Source: JAIBJN01 sp963775395 (lineage in GTDB: Bacteria > Actinomycetota > Thermoleophilia > Gaiellales > Gaiellaceae). From it: a stretch of DNA of 64,000 bases. Every line of letters starts with the position of its first letter. The stretch's first letter is position 1. Under the pieces are notes generated by a model. It was given only the letters and a program-made list of their open reading frames with translations. It made no database searches and was not told the DNA's origin. The position numbers and the translations under genes were made by a program. The DNA is taken from assembly GCA_963775395.1 (NCBI GenBank), contig CAVZIX010000020.1, positions 186,001 through 250,000 on the forward strand. The letters are read 5' to 3'. Shown here piece by piece: positions 8,701-18,965 of the stretch.

Positions 8701-9897
8701 ATGGCGGTCGAGCCCGACGTCCGCACCTGGGAGACGCTCTTCGCCGCGCGCACGCGCGCGGGCGGGGGGGACGGCCTGCTGCAGATCCTTGCGCTCGCCG
8801 GCGCGAAGGACGTCATCTCGTTCGCGGGAGGCTTCCCGGACCCGGCGACGTTCCCCGGCCCGGTGATCGCCGAGATCCTCGCCGAGCTCGCCGAGCAGGG
8901 CGACGCCTCGCCCTTCCAGTACGCGCCGACCGAGGGGCTGGCCGGGCCGCGCGACCTCGTTTCCGACCGGCTGGAGCGGCTCGAGGGCCTCCGGCCTGCG
9001 AACGGCGAGCTGATGCTGACGAGCGGCGCGATCGAGGCGCTCGAGCTCGTCGGCAAAGCCTTCGTGGACTCCGGAGACCGAGTGCTCGTCGAAGCGCCGA
9101 CCTACCTCGGCGCCATCATGGCCTTCCAGGGGTTCGAGGCGCAGGTCGACGGCGTGCCGCTGGACGACGAGGGCCTCGACGTGGAGGAGCTGGCAAGGAT
9201 GCTCTCCACGGGCCGGGCTCCGAAGCTCCTGTACACCATCCCCGACTTCCAGAACCCGGCCGGCGTGAGCCTCAGCGCAGAGCGGCGCGAGGCGCTCGTC
9301 GAGCTCGCGCGCCGCCACGGGCTGCTCGTGATCGAGGACGTCGCCTACCGCGAGCTGTCCTTCGGCCAGGAGCGGCCGCCGAGCCTCTGGAGCCTCGCCC
9401 CCGACGTCGTCGTCCAGGCGGGGACGTTCTCGAAGACGTTCTTCCCCGGCGTCCGCCTCGGCTGGGCGGCGGGGCCGTCCGACATCGTGGCGAAGCTCGT
9501 GTGGGCCAAGCAGAACACCGACCAGTGCGCGGGCGCGCTGGGCCAGCGGCTCCTGGAGGAGTACGCTCGCCGCGGCCACCTCGACCGCCAGATCGAGCAG
9601 GCGCGCGGCCTCTACAAGGGCAGGCGCGATGCGCTCCTCGCCGCCCTCGACCGCCACGTCGGCGAGCGCGCGACGTGGACGCGCCCGCAGGGCGGCTTCT
9701 TCGCCTGGCTCGAGCTCGCCGAGGGCACGGACGCCGTCGCCGTGGCCGCCCAGGCCCTGGAGGCAGGCGTCGCAATCGTCCCCGGGCCGCCGTTCTACCC
9801 GGCGGGCGGCGGAGAGCGTCACGTGCGCCTCTCCTACAGCCGCGTCACCGAGGCCGAGATCGAGGCCGGGATCGAGCGCCTCGCCGCGCTTCTCTAG
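8701..9897 (+). CDS. PLP-dependent class I/II aminotransferase (2-aminoadipate / MocR-type fold)
   Basis: 398 aa, fold type I aminotransferase. Visible landmarks: SFAGGFPDPATFP near the N-terminus, YAPTEGLAGPRDLV and the GAIEALELVGKAF helix of the large domain, YTIPDFQNPAGV (the Asn that contacts the cofactor ring), a conserved IEDVAYREL, and GTFSKTFFPGVRLGW holding the Schiff-base Lys (about residue 246). The C-terminal QGGFFAWLEL and the Arg in HVRLSYSR bind the substrate carboxylate. The protein resembles the LysN/2-aminoadipate group rather than a MocR regulator, since no N-terminal helix-turn-helix is present. ATG 8701 follows the hydratase stop by 26 nt. Substrate uncertain. Confidence 0.9.
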   Translation: MAVEPDVRTWETLFAARTRAGGGDGLLQILALAGAKDVISFAGGFPDPATFPGPVIAEILAELAEQGDASPFQYAPTEGLAGPRDLVSDRLERLEGLRPANGELMLTSGAIEALELVGKAFVDSGDRVLVEAPTYLGAIMAFQGFEAQVDGVPLDDEGLDVEELARMLSTGRAPKLLYTIPDFQNPAGVSLSAERREALVELARRHGLLVIEDVAYRELSFGQERPPSLWSLAPDVVVQAGTFSKTFFPGVRLGWAAGPSDIVAKLVWAKQNTDQCAGALGQRLLEEYARRGHLDRQIEQARGLYKGRRDALLAALDRHVGERATWTRPQGGFFAWLELAEGTDAVAVAAQALEAGVAIVPGPPFYPAGGGERHVRLSYSRVTEAEIEAGIERLAALL

Positions 9898-9900
9898 GCC

Positions 9901-10317
9901 CTACGGATCCTCGATCACCTGGATCTCGTCGGCGCAGGCCTCGTCGACCTCGTCTGCGGGGCACGTGGTCGTCCACACCGCGGCGATCGCGCGGTAGCCG
10001 CTGCGCTCGAGCTCGAGCGCCGTCCCTCCGCCGAGCTCGTCGCGCTTCGCGACCTCCCAGCCGGCCGCCTCGGCCGTGCGTACGAGCTCGTCCGCACGCT
10101 CGGCCTCGGAGCCGTCCAGGCTGAGGAAGATGCGCGCGCACGCCGGGTTGCCGTCGATCTGGACGCACGCGCCCTCGGAGATGTCGACGACCTCGGCGGA
10201 CGGGGGAACGAGCGTCTGCGCCTGCCGGCTCAGTTCCTCGGCCCCGGCGTCCGGGGTGCCGCCGGTGACGCAGCCGGCGGCGAGGACGAGGACGCACGCG
10301 AGGGAGACGAGGCGCAT
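9901..10317 (-). CDS. Small lipoprotein, unknown function
   Basis: 138 aa. An N-terminal signal peptide ends in the lipobox Leu-Ala-Ala-Gly-Cys (Cys16), so the mature protein should be a membrane-anchored lipoprotein. The mature part is acidic with four further cysteines (two in a GACVQIDGNPACAR segment and two near the C-terminus), which suggests one or two disulfides. I do not recognise the fold. The gene is convergent with the aminotransferase, 3 nt from its stop. ATG 10317 is the only sensible start because it opens the signal peptide. Upstream lies a 199-nt gap (10318-10516) in which I see no gene. Confidence 0.7.
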   Translation of the reverse strand: MRLVSLACVLVLAAGCVTGGTPDAGAEELSRQAQTLVPPSAEVVDISEGACVQIDGNPACARIFLSLDGSEAERADELVRTAEAAGWEVAKRDELGGGTALELERSGYRAIAAVWTTTCPADEVDEACADEIQVIEDP

Positions 10318-10516
10318 GAGCGCCTCAATCGTGCCTGTCGGCCGCGGGTCAGGAGCGTTCGGCGAAATAGTGGCGGGGCCGCCGGGCTGCGCTGCTCGCC
10401 CCGAGGACTGCGTCCTCAGTCGCGCCCGTATCTAAGTTCGATACGAACGCTCCCTGCGTCCTTGCCTCGGAACGACCATCGCACCCCGACGACGAGCACC
10501 ATTCCGCCAAACACTC

Positions 10517-11467
10517 CTACGGAACGCCGACGGGCGAGCGGCGGCCGCGGGCGAACGTCCCGCGCGTCGCTCCGCTCGCGCGGGCGAAGCTCCAGGTCGC
10601 GCGCTCGTCGATCGCGAGCGTCACTGGACCGTGCACGATCAGCGATTCGCCGGCCTGCTCCTTGAGCAGGTCCGCGAAGAAGCCCTCCGCGAGCCACTCG
10701 CGGCCCGGGGCGACGGTCGTGCGCACGCGGATTCTGGTCAGGTTGTGCGAGAGCTCGTCGATCTGCTCGATCCACGGCCGGCGAACGAACGTCGTCGGGC
10801 CCTCGGGGAGGATGGAGGCGACGTCGGCGACGAGTCGCTCGCCCTCCTCGCGCTTGCTGACGAAGATCTCGATCGCGAGCTCCTTCACGCCGCGGGGGAG
10901 CACCTGGACGGCGGTGATCTGGGAGTTGTGGATGTGGATGACCTCGCCGGTGACCGAGCGCAGGCGCGTACGGCGCAGCGAGACCTCCTCGACGACGCCC
11001 TGGAGCTCGACGCCGGCGTGGACAGTGACCGTGTCGCCGACCGAGAACCAGCGCTCCAAGAACATGGTCAGGCCGGCGAGGATGTCGATCAGGATCCGCT
11101 GCGTGGCGAAGCCGGCCACGATGATCAGGAACGACGCACCGGCGATCGCCGTCAGCCGGTCGACGCCGCCGGTGAGCTGCGCGATCGAGAGGACGGTGGC
11201 CGCCGCGAAGGCGAGGTAGATCACGCCTGCACGGATGATCGAGACGAGCGTCTCGCGGCGCTTCAGGTTCGCCATCTTGCCCGTCGCCTCGACGCTGGTC
11301 GAGCTCTGGCGCCGGTCATGCCAGTCGAGCACGCGCATGGCGACCCATCCGCTCGAGCGCGCGACCAGCCAGGCCAGCCCGAACAGGCCGACGATGACGA
11401 CGATCCGCCCGAACGGCGGGTACAGGGGCGTCCTTGTGTTGAGGAGGTCGATCAGAGGCTCGAGCAT
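10517..11467 (-). CDS. Small-conductance mechanosensitive channel, MscS family
   Basis: 316 aa. Three N-terminal transmembrane segments (about residues 20-42, 80-102 and 105-130) are followed by the MscS beta domain (about 135-200, with ERWFSVGDTV and the GVVEEVSLRRTRLR strand that all family members keep) and an alpha/beta C-terminal domain (about 200-300). Such channels open under membrane tension and release solutes on hypo-osmotic shock. The third helix (ASFLIIVAGFATQRIL) is glycine/alanine-rich, as expected for pore helix TM3. ATG 11467 starts just before the first hydrophobic helix. About 100 nt separate it from the lysyl-oxidase-like gene to its right. Confidence 0.88.
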   Translation of the reverse strand: MLEPLIDLLNTRTPLYPPFGRIVVIVGLFGLAWLVARSSGWVAMRVLDWHDRRQSSTSVEATGKMANLKRRETLVSIIRAGVIYLAFAAATVLSIAQLTGGVDRLTAIAGASFLIIVAGFATQRILIDILAGLTMFLERWFSVGDTVTVHAGVELQGVVEEVSLRRTRLRSVTGEVIHIHNSQITAVQVLPRGVKELAIEIFVSKREEGERLVADVASILPEGPTTFVRRPWIEQIDELSHNLTRIRVRTTVAPGREWLAEGFFADLLKEQAGESLIVHGPVTLAIDERATWSFARASGATRGTFARGRRSPVGVP

Positions 11468-11567
11468 CGCTGGGCGTTCCCTTCGGGTGGGGCTCCATTT
11501 ACCGTAACCACGACGGTGCAGAATCGATTCCCCGGCCGCCGGGGCCTAACCCGAGCTTAATGTTGGG

Positions 11568-12357
11568 TCAGGCCGAGCAGTTGTCCGAGTCGGGGCACCG
11601 AGCGAGCACCCGCACCGCCGGGATCACGCCGGTCGTCCGCCTCAGCTGGATGAGGACCGAGGCGGCGTTGTTGCCGTAGTCGCTCTCCTCGAGCGTCCTG
11701 TCGGGGTTCGCGCGGTGGACGAGGAGATAGCGGCCGGGCGGGACGCTCGTCACGTCGAGGTACTGGCCCTCGAGCGCGGGCTCGTAGTCGTCCCCGTATC
11801 CCGGGGAGATGCCCTCTCGTCACCGTCAGGAGCCCTGGTCGCCGCCGGCCGCACTCCTCCGTCCAGACGGCCTCGGCGGGCTCGTTCTCGAGCTCGGAGC
11901 CCCTCGTCTCGTAGCGGTCGCCGAGGCAGAAGCCGGTCTTCGCGTCCGGGGCCACGAGCTCCCCGTCCTCGGCGCTCCGCAGCTCGTAGCGCTCGAAGTC
12001 GAGCAGGTGCCAGTGCGCATGCGTCTCGGAGCGGATGTAGCGGATCTCGCCGTCGACGGATCGTTCCCGGGTCGCGCCATCCGAGCTGCGAACGGCCTGG
12101 CGCACCTCCATCACCCGCACGGAGCCGTCCGGCCGCTCCCCGACGACGAGCAGCGGGCCGCGCCCGACATTGTCCACGGCCGAGGCGAACGCCAGCCTGT
12201 ACGTGTCGCCTTCCTGGACGATCGCGAGCTCGGTCGGGAGAGCCTGGTCGAGGTCGGGCAGGAGTGCCTCTGGTCCCTCGTCGCGCAGCAGGACGAGGCC
12301 GGCGAAGCCGAGCGCGACGCCCGCGGCCGTGACGACGAGTGCGACGATCCAGCGCAT
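11568..12357 (-). CDS. Lysyl-oxidase-like secreted copper protein (frameshift)
   Basis: Single N-terminal membrane/signal segment (residues 5-24), then a beta-rich domain with the copper-ligand motif HAHWH at residues 113-117, a conserved TGFCLGDRY turn and a second half reading GISPGYGDDYEP then VTSVPPGRYLLVHR. This pattern is that of bacterial lysyl oxidases, which oxidise amino groups of lysine side chains or amines in the cell envelope with copper and a lysine-tyrosine quinone. The second half is in another frame; the break is at about 11815-11822 next to a GAGAGGG run, most likely a sequence error. True stop is at 11568, with a C-terminal Cys pair (about 15 residues before the end). Confidence 0.7.
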
Positions 12358-12386
12358 CCGGGCTCAGGCCCGTGCGGGGAAGGAGA

Positions 12387-13190
12387 TCAGCTGCCCGGTC
12401 GCGTGCCGCCGCCCGGACCGCTCGGCCCGGAGTCCGGGAGCCCGGGGCCGGGAAGGGTCGGGCCGGGGACACGGTCCGAGGGAGGCGATGTCGGGACCGG
12501 CGGCGCCGGAGTCGGCGTCTGGCGTGGCGGCGGCGCCGGCGGAGGCTCGGGCGGCGGGGGCGGCGCGGGAGGAGGACTGGGCCTGACCACCGGCCCGCCG
12601 TTGCCACCTCCCTTGGTGGGAGCCGGCTCGTTCGGGCTGGACGCCGTCCGCGTGGTCGCGCGCGCGGGATTCGAGACCGCGACGGTTTCGGGCTCGGCCG
12701 CCGGCGAGGCAGTTGCGCCGCCACCCCCTCCGAAGGCGACCGTCTCGGGCTGCGGCCGGGCGGTTGACTCGGGCGTCACGTCGATCACGGCGGCGATGCT
12801 CGAGCGAGCGAAGGCTGCAGCGGCGTTCTCGGCCGGCACCGGCAAGGTGGCGGCGTCCGGGCTGAAGACCCTCAGCCAGAGGTAGATCGTGGCCGCGGTC
12901 CCGGCCGCCAGGAGCGCGAGGTTCGCGCCGACGAGCAGAGAGGGTGGGGCGCTCGCCGCGGCGGCGGCCCCGGCCGGAAGGGGCGGCCCGCCGGCCATGG
13001 CGACAGCCGGGAGCGCAAGCGCCGGCGGCCGGGCGGCGATCGGGAGGGGCGGCGGGCTCGCCACCAGAGGGACCCCGGTCGCGCTCGCCTCGAGCGCGCA
13101 GTCCACGCGGTCGAAGCCCAGGCCGAGGCCAGGCACGACGACTTGAAATCCGCGCGGATCAAACTCACGGCCGCAAACCCGGCAGCGCAT
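12387..13190 (-). CDS. Zinc-ribbon-type membrane protein with proline-rich tail
   Basis: 267 aa. It begins with a CRVCGREFDPRGF segment (two Cys two residues apart, as in zinc ribbons; only one Cys pair is evident plus a lone Cys at about residue 31). Next comes an Ala/Pro-rich stretch, one transmembrane helix (about 85-105), and a long extracytoplasmic tail rich in Thr, Pro and Gly (PPAPPPPPEPP runs). Start ATG 13190 has AAGAGGCG a few nt upstream. The gene lies 13 nt after the GGDEF cyclase stop, so it is probably in its operon. Function unknown; the tail looks like a cell-wall spanning linker. Confidence 0.65.
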   Translation of the reverse strand: MRCRVCGREFDPRGFQVVVPGLGLGFDRVDCALEASATGVPLVASPPPLPIAARPPALALPAVAMAGGPPLPAGAAAAASAPPSLLVGANLALLAAGTAATIYLWLRVFSPDAATLPVPAENAAAAFARSSIAAVIDVTPESTARPQPETVAFGGGGGATASPAAEPETVAVSNPARATTRTASSPNEPAPTKGGGNGGPVVRPSPPPAPPPPPEPPPAPPPRQTPTPAPPVPTSPPSDRVPGPTLPGPGLPDSGPSGPGGGTRPGS

Positions 13191-13203
13191 CGCGCCTCTT
13201 ATA

Positions 13204-14907
<1,704 letters not shown>

Positions 14908-14944
14908 CGTTGCCGTCGTGCCTCCCTCCTTAGGGCTACGGATT

Positions 14945-15883
14945 TTAGAACGTGGCGGACCGTACGTTGGTAGCGATCAGCAAGAGGATGAATGCCGCTG
15001 CGATGAGGCGGTAGACGACGAAGACCGTGTAGTTGTGCCGCCGCACGTAGCCGAGAAGGCCCCAGATGGCGATCAGCCCGCTGCCCGCCGCGGCGAAGAT
15101 CCCAACGACGAACGGCCCCTCCCAGCCCGCGGGCAGGTCGCCGAGGAGGATCTCGTTCACGCCCTCCCAGAGCGACGCGCCGAACACGATCGGGACCAGG
15201 AGGAGGAAGGAGAACCGCGCGGCGGAGTCACGGTCGAGCCCAAGGAACCGGGCTGCCGTGATCGTGATCCCGGAGCGGGAGACGCCCGGCATGAGCGCGA
15301 GGCTCTGGGCGAAGCCGACCACGAGCGCGGTGCCGGGGCCGAGATCCGACATCTGCTTGGTGGCGGGCGTCTTGTCGGCGACCCAGAGGAGGCCGGCGAA
15401 GACCGCGAGGAAGATGGCGATCTGCCAGGGCTCGCCCAGGTGGTCGGCGATGATGCTCTCGCCGAGCGCGCCGATCGCCGCCGCCGGGACCGTGGCAATG
15501 GCGACGAACCACGCGATGCGCTCGTCCGGCGAGGAGATGCTGCGGCGACGTACGCTGCCGATCCACGAGGCCGTGAGGCGGACGATGTCGGCCCAGAAGT
15601 AGGCGACGACGGCGACCAGCGTCCCGACGTGGAGCGCGACGTCGAACGTCTGGTTGAACTCGTCGTTCGCCTCGAGGTACTCCCACTCGAAGAGCCACGG
15701 GACGAGGATCAGGTGCCCGGACGAGGAGATCGGCAGCAGCTCGGTCGCGCCCTGCACGACTCCGAGCACGAGCGCCTGCCAGTCGGTGAGCGCGCCCGGC
15801 TCCTCGCCGAACCCGACAATCGTCAGGAGGACAGCGACGGCGAGGGCCCCGCCGGCGACGACCAGGATGCCGGCGCGACGCAT
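14945..15883 (-). CDS. uppP: Undecaprenyl-diphosphatase UppP/BacA
   Basis: 312 aa, about eight transmembrane helices. Both family signatures are intact: the glutamate-rich GATELLPISSSGHLI segment near residue 45 and the PGVSRSGITI segment near residue 195. UppP dephosphorylates undecaprenyl pyrophosphate on the outer leaflet so that the carrier lipid can be reused for peptidoglycan and, here, for the exopolysaccharide locus further right. The protein has a slightly extended N-terminus compared with the E. coli enzyme (about 270 aa). ATG 15883 is only 23 nt from the divergent cytochrome gene start at 15907, so both promoters must overlap coding sequence or be very compact. Confidence 0.92.
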   Translation of the reverse strand: MRRAGILVVAGGALAVAVLLTIVGFGEEPGALTDWQALVLGVVQGATELLPISSSGHLILVPWLFEWEYLEANDEFNQTFDVALHVGTLVAVVAYFWADIVRLTASWIGSVRRRSISSPDERIAWFVAIATVPAAAIGALGESIIADHLGEPWQIAIFLAVFAGLLWVADKTPATKQMSDLGPGTALVVGFAQSLALMPGVSRSGITITAARFLGLDRDSAARFSFLLLVPIVFGASLWEGVNEILLGDLPAGWEGPFVVGIFAAAGSGLIAIWGLLGYVRRHNYTVFVVYRLIAAAFILLLIATNVRSATF

Positions 15884-15906
15884 GGACGGGTTATCGTAAG
15901 CCTCCG

Positions 15907-16410
15907 ATGAGTCGCAATGACGTCATCCTCGGGGTTGCGGCACTCGTCCTCGTCGTCTTCAGCCTCGTCGTTTCGCTCGTCATTCCGAGACGAGACTCGG
16001 GCTTCCCCGGTCGGAATCTTCGTGTTTTCACGGTCGTCGCGGCCCTGCTCGTCGTCGCCATGCTGGCGTCCGTCGAGGTCTTCGGTGAGGCGCACGAGAG
16101 CGAAGGAGCCGAGCACACCGAGTCGGGCGAGACCGACACCGGCCAGCAGGGCGACGGCGGTGGCGGTGGCGGCGACGCCGCTGCCGGCGAGGAGATCTTC
16201 ATCGCCAACTGCGGCAGCTGTCACACGCTGGAGGAGGCCGGCACCAGCGGGAACATCGGGCCGAACCTGGACGACTCGAGCTTCGACCAGGGCGCGGTCG
16301 AGGAGCAGGTCGCGCAGGGCGGGGGCGGCATGCCGCCCTTTGAAGGCCAGCTCTCCGAGGAGGAGATTCAGAACGTCGCGGCGTTCGTCGTCGCCTCCGA
16401 GGACGGCTAA
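15907..16410 (+). CDS. Membrane-anchored class I cytochrome c
   Basis: 167 aa. Two N-terminal hydrophobic segments (about residues 7-26 and 40-60), an acidic and then glycine-rich linker (82-90), and a small cytochrome c domain. The haem site is CGSCH at residues 102-106, with Met142 in GGGMPPFEG as the likely axial ligand. Such proteins carry electrons between respiratory complexes and oxidases on the outer face of the membrane. No other respiratory gene lies nearby, so its partner is elsewhere. It is divergent from uppP with a 23-nt gap. Confidence 0.85.
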   Translation: MSRNDVILGVAALVLVVFSLVVSLVIPRRDSGFPGRNLRVFTVVAALLVVAMLASVEVFGEAHESEGAEHTESGETDTGQQGDGGGGGGDAAAGEEIFIANCGSCHTLEEAGTSGNIGPNLDDSSFDQGAVEEQVAQGGGGMPPFEGQLSEEEIQNVAAFVVASEDG

Positions 16411-16449
16411 GCCCTTGGCGCGCGCCTCGCGCGCCTCCCTTCGCTGGAG

Positions 16450-17679
16450 CTAGTCGAAGGCGCTCGCGCTCAAGCCCGCCCCTGCGCAGACCGCGACCAC
16501 ACTCACCACGCCGAGCCTGTAGCGCACGACGGCGACGAACGCCGCCGCGGCGAGGGCTATCACGAGCCAGTCGGGGTGACCGTCGGAGAAGGCGGCGTGG
16601 CGGGCAACGAACACCGCGAGAGCGGCGATCACACCCACGACGGCGATCGTGATCCCATTCAACGCCGAGGCGAATGCTCCCGTCGTGCGGATGCGGTCGA
16701 TGAGCGGCGCGCCGCTGATGATGAAGACGAACGACGGAACGAACGTGCAGAGGGTTGCGATGGACGCTCCCACAAGTCCCCAGGCCAGTCCGCCCTCGAC
16801 GTTGTATCCGGCGAGGAAGCCGACGAACGTGTTGACCATGATGAGCGGCCCGGGTGTCGATTCTCCCAACGCGAGGCCGGCGACCATGTCGTCGGCAGAC
16901 AGCCAGCCGAAGCGGTTGACCGCCGCATCCGCGACGAAGGGGAGGACCGCATACGCGCCGCCGAACGTGACGAGCGCTGCCAGGGTGAAGAACCCGGCAA
17001 GTTCGGCGACGAGGCCGCCGGCGAGGAGCAGCAGGAAGACCGGGACGAGCCAGATCAGGATCGACTTGACGAACCGCCGCCGAAGCCCACGCTCCTCACG
17101 AACGTGCTCGGAGTAGTCGTCTCCTTGGCCTGGCAGCCTGCCGAGAAGGCTCGGTCTGGCGCGTCCTGCGGCGAATCCGGCGAGCCCCGCCAAGGCGATG
17201 ATGAAGGGAAAGGGCACTCCGGCGACGAGCAGGCCGAATGCAGCGGCCGCCACCGCCAGCCCCGCCGGTGTGTGGATCACGCGTCCGCCGACACGAAGGA
17301 CTGCAGCCGCCACCAGGGCGATCACCGCAGCCCCGAGCCCGCGTACCACACCTGCAACCGCGGACACCTCGCCGTACTCGACGTAGACGGCACTCATCAC
17401 GCAGAGAAGGACGAACGACGGTAGGACGAAGAGACCCCCGGCCGTGATCGCCCCCCGGACGCCGTACATCGAGTAACCGATGTACGAGGCGAGCTGCTGC
17501 GCCTCGGGCCCCGGCAAGGCCATGCAGAAGTTGAGAGCGTGGAGAAAGCGGCGCTCGGAGATCCAGCGCCGCTTCTCGACAAGCTCGTCGTGCATGATCG
17601 CGATCTGCCCGGCGGGGCCGCCGAAGCTGATCATCCCGAGCTTCAGCCAGAACCGGAATGCCTGGCCCTCGGTCGGCAT
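16450..17679 (-). CDS. chrA: Chromate transporter ChrA family, two-domain form
   Basis: 409 aa, about ten to twelve transmembrane helices arranged as two homologous CHR domains. Domain 1 has GMISFGGPAGQIAIMHDELV, then FCMALPGPEAQQLA. Domain 2 has VTFGGAYAVLPFVAD, then LGESTPGPLIM. These FGG..GP and PGP motifs are those of chromate ion efflux proteins, driven by the proton gradient. ATG 17679 begins directly before the first domain; an upstream extension to 17763 is open but adds an unconvincing tail. The gene precedes tRNA-Ser in the same direction. Role in chromate resistance is by family only. Confidence 0.88.
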   Translation of the reverse strand: MPTEGQAFRFWLKLGMISFGGPAGQIAIMHDELVEKRRWISERRFLHALNFCMALPGPEAQQLASYIGYSMYGVRGAITAGGLFVLPSFVLLCVMSAVYVEYGEVSAVAGVVRGLGAAVIALVAAAVLRVGGRVIHTPAGLAVAAAAFGLLVAGVPFPFIIALAGLAGFAAGRARPSLLGRLPGQGDDYSEHVREERGLRRRFVKSILIWLVPVFLLLLAGGLVAELAGFFTLAALVTFGGAYAVLPFVADAAVNRFGWLSADDMVAGLALGESTPGPLIMVNTFVGFLAGYNVEGGLAWGLVGASIATLCTFVPSFVFIISGAPLIDRIRTTGAFASALNGITIAVVGVIAALAVFVARHAAFSDGHPDWLVIALAAAAFVAVVRYRLGVVSVVAVCAGAGLSASAFD

Positions 17680-17814
17680 TGCGATCGCAACGTCAGAACT
17701 GGCCTCCGGCCCCCGTTGCGCTCGCACAGCGGCGAAGCCTAGTCGAGCGCAAGGCCGTGCCAAGCCCCGGCCTCCTCCTTCACGGACAGCCGGGGTAGCA
17801 AGGCGCTATCTAGG

Positions 17815-17904
17815 CGGAGAGGGCGGGATTCGAACCCGCGACCCAGCTTTCACCGGGTACGCGATTTCCAGTCGCGCTCCTTAGGCCAGCTCGGACACCT
17901 CTCC
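17815..17904 (-). tRNA. tRNA-Ser (GGA)
   Basis: Read on the minus strand the 90-nt element folds into a class II tRNA. The acceptor stem is GGAGAGG paired with CCTCTCC, followed by discriminator G; the D-arm starts TGTCCGAGCTGGCC, and the anticodon loop CTGGAAA gives anticodon GGA (reads UCC, UCU). A long variable arm follows (TACCCGGTGAAAGCTGGGT), as serine tRNAs require, and the T-arm carries GGTTCGAATCC. CCA is not encoded; the next bases read CTA. Confidence 0.97.
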
Positions 17905-17985
17905 GCGGCTGCCCCATCCTAGCTTCAGCGGTTTTGCAAACGCCGTCCGCGGTACAAGCGTGAGGCAAGCCAAACAGGAGGAGTC

Positions 17986-18330
17986 ATGCCGCCTCGTGGG
18001 GTCAAGAAGGGAACGAAGCGAGCCAGGCAGTACGAGCACATCAAGGAGAGCGCGAAGGAGCAGGGCGCCTCGACTGACCGTGCCGAGGAGATCGCGGCGC
18101 GCACCGTGAACAAGGAGCGGGCTCGCTCCGGCGAGTCCCGGACGCGCTCCCGCACGTCGACGCGCGACATGTCGTCGAGCCGCCGCGGCGGCCTGCGCTC
18201 CGGCACGAACAGGCCCAAGGGCCGCACCAAGGAGCAGCTCTACAACGAGGCCAAGAACCTCGGCGTCGAGGGTCGCTCGAAGATGACGAAGGCCCAGCTC
18301 CAGCGCGCGATCGCCGGCAAGAAGTCGTAA
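17986..18330 (+). CDS. Small basic SAP/Rho-N-like DNA-binding protein
   Basis: 114 aa, strongly basic (Lys/Arg-rich) and hydrophilic. The central part is a Ser/Arg-rich low-complexity stretch (about residues 45-75). The last 35 residues (RTKEQLYNEAKNLGVEG, then SKMTKAQLQRAIA) form a helix-extended-helix like SAP and Rho N-terminal domains, which bind nucleic acid. Homologues are often labelled plasmid stabilisation protein, a name without functional support. The start ATG 17986 has AGGAGG 6-8 nt upstream. A nucleoid- or RNA-associated role is likely but unproven. Confidence 0.75.
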   Translation: MPPRGVKKGTKRARQYEHIKESAKEQGASTDRAEEIAARTVNKERARSGESRTRSRTSTRDMSSSRRGGLRSGTNRPKGRTKEQLYNEAKNLGVEGRSKMTKAQLQRAIAGKKS

Positions 18331-18356
18331 CGCGAGGGAGGGCTACCCTGCCGGCG

Positions 18357-18965
18357 GTGACCCGCCGCCGGCAGGCGTACCGCTCGCTCGTCTCGCTCCA
18401 GCGGGACAACCGGGTCTGCCGCGCGTGCGCCGAGGCGGGCTTCCCGCTCGAGTCGTTACCGGCGTTCGAGGGCAGACCCGGCCAACGGGCGATGATCGTC
18501 GGGCAGGCGCCCGGCGTCGTCGAGGGACTCGAGCGGCGGCCGTGGCGGGGTCGCGCCGGGCGCACGCTGAGGGCCTGGCTCGAGCTGGACGAGGAGGCCT
18601 TCTACGAGACGTTCTACTGCGCCTCGGCGACGCGCTGTTATCCGGGGAGGCATCCGTCCGGGCGAGGCGACCGCCCCGCGACGCCGACCGAGCTCGACCT
18701 CTGCTCCTTCTGGCTGGACTGGGAGCTTCGCCTGCTGCGGCCGCGCCTCGTGCTCGTCGTCGGCGGGCTGGCCGTCCGGCGGCTCCTCGCGCTGCCGCGC
18801 CTGACGGAGACGATCGGGCAGCGCTACCCGTTCGGCGACGCGACGGCCGTGCCGCTTCCCCATCCGTCCGGCGCGAGCGGCTGGCTCAACGACCCCGCCA
18901 ACCGCGCCCGGCTTGCAGATGCCCTCGCGGTCGTCCACGAAGAGCTGGCTCGCGTCAGTCCTTGA
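18357..18965 (+). CDS. Uracil-DNA glycosylase superfamily protein, Fe-S (family 4-like)
   Basis: 202 aa. The active-site loop VGQAPG (about residue 48) and the DNA-intercalation motif HPSGAS (about 170) are both visible. Three or four cysteines (VCRACAEAG near residue 21 and FYCASATRC near residue 82) match the positions that bind the 4Fe-4S cluster in family 4 and 5 enzymes. The enzyme would remove uracil from DNA, the first step of base-excision repair. The start is GTG 18357. The last 11 nt overlap the convergent membrane gene ending at 18955. Confidence 0.85.
   Translation: MTRRRQAYRSLVSLQRDNRVCRACAEAGFPLESLPAFEGRPGQRAMIVGQAPGVVEGLERRPWRGRAGRTLRAWLELDEEAFYETFYCASATRCYPGRHPSGRGDRPATPTELDLCSFWLDWELRLLRPRLVLVVGGLAVRRLLALPRLTETIGQRYPFGDATAVPLPHPSGASGWLNDPANRARLADALAVVHEELARVSP

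Noticed and set aside
7969..9897. Apparent hydratase-aminotransferase fusion protein
   Set aside because: The first part loses homology at about residue 143 and the correct C-terminus is in the next frame. The aminotransferase has its own start at 8701.
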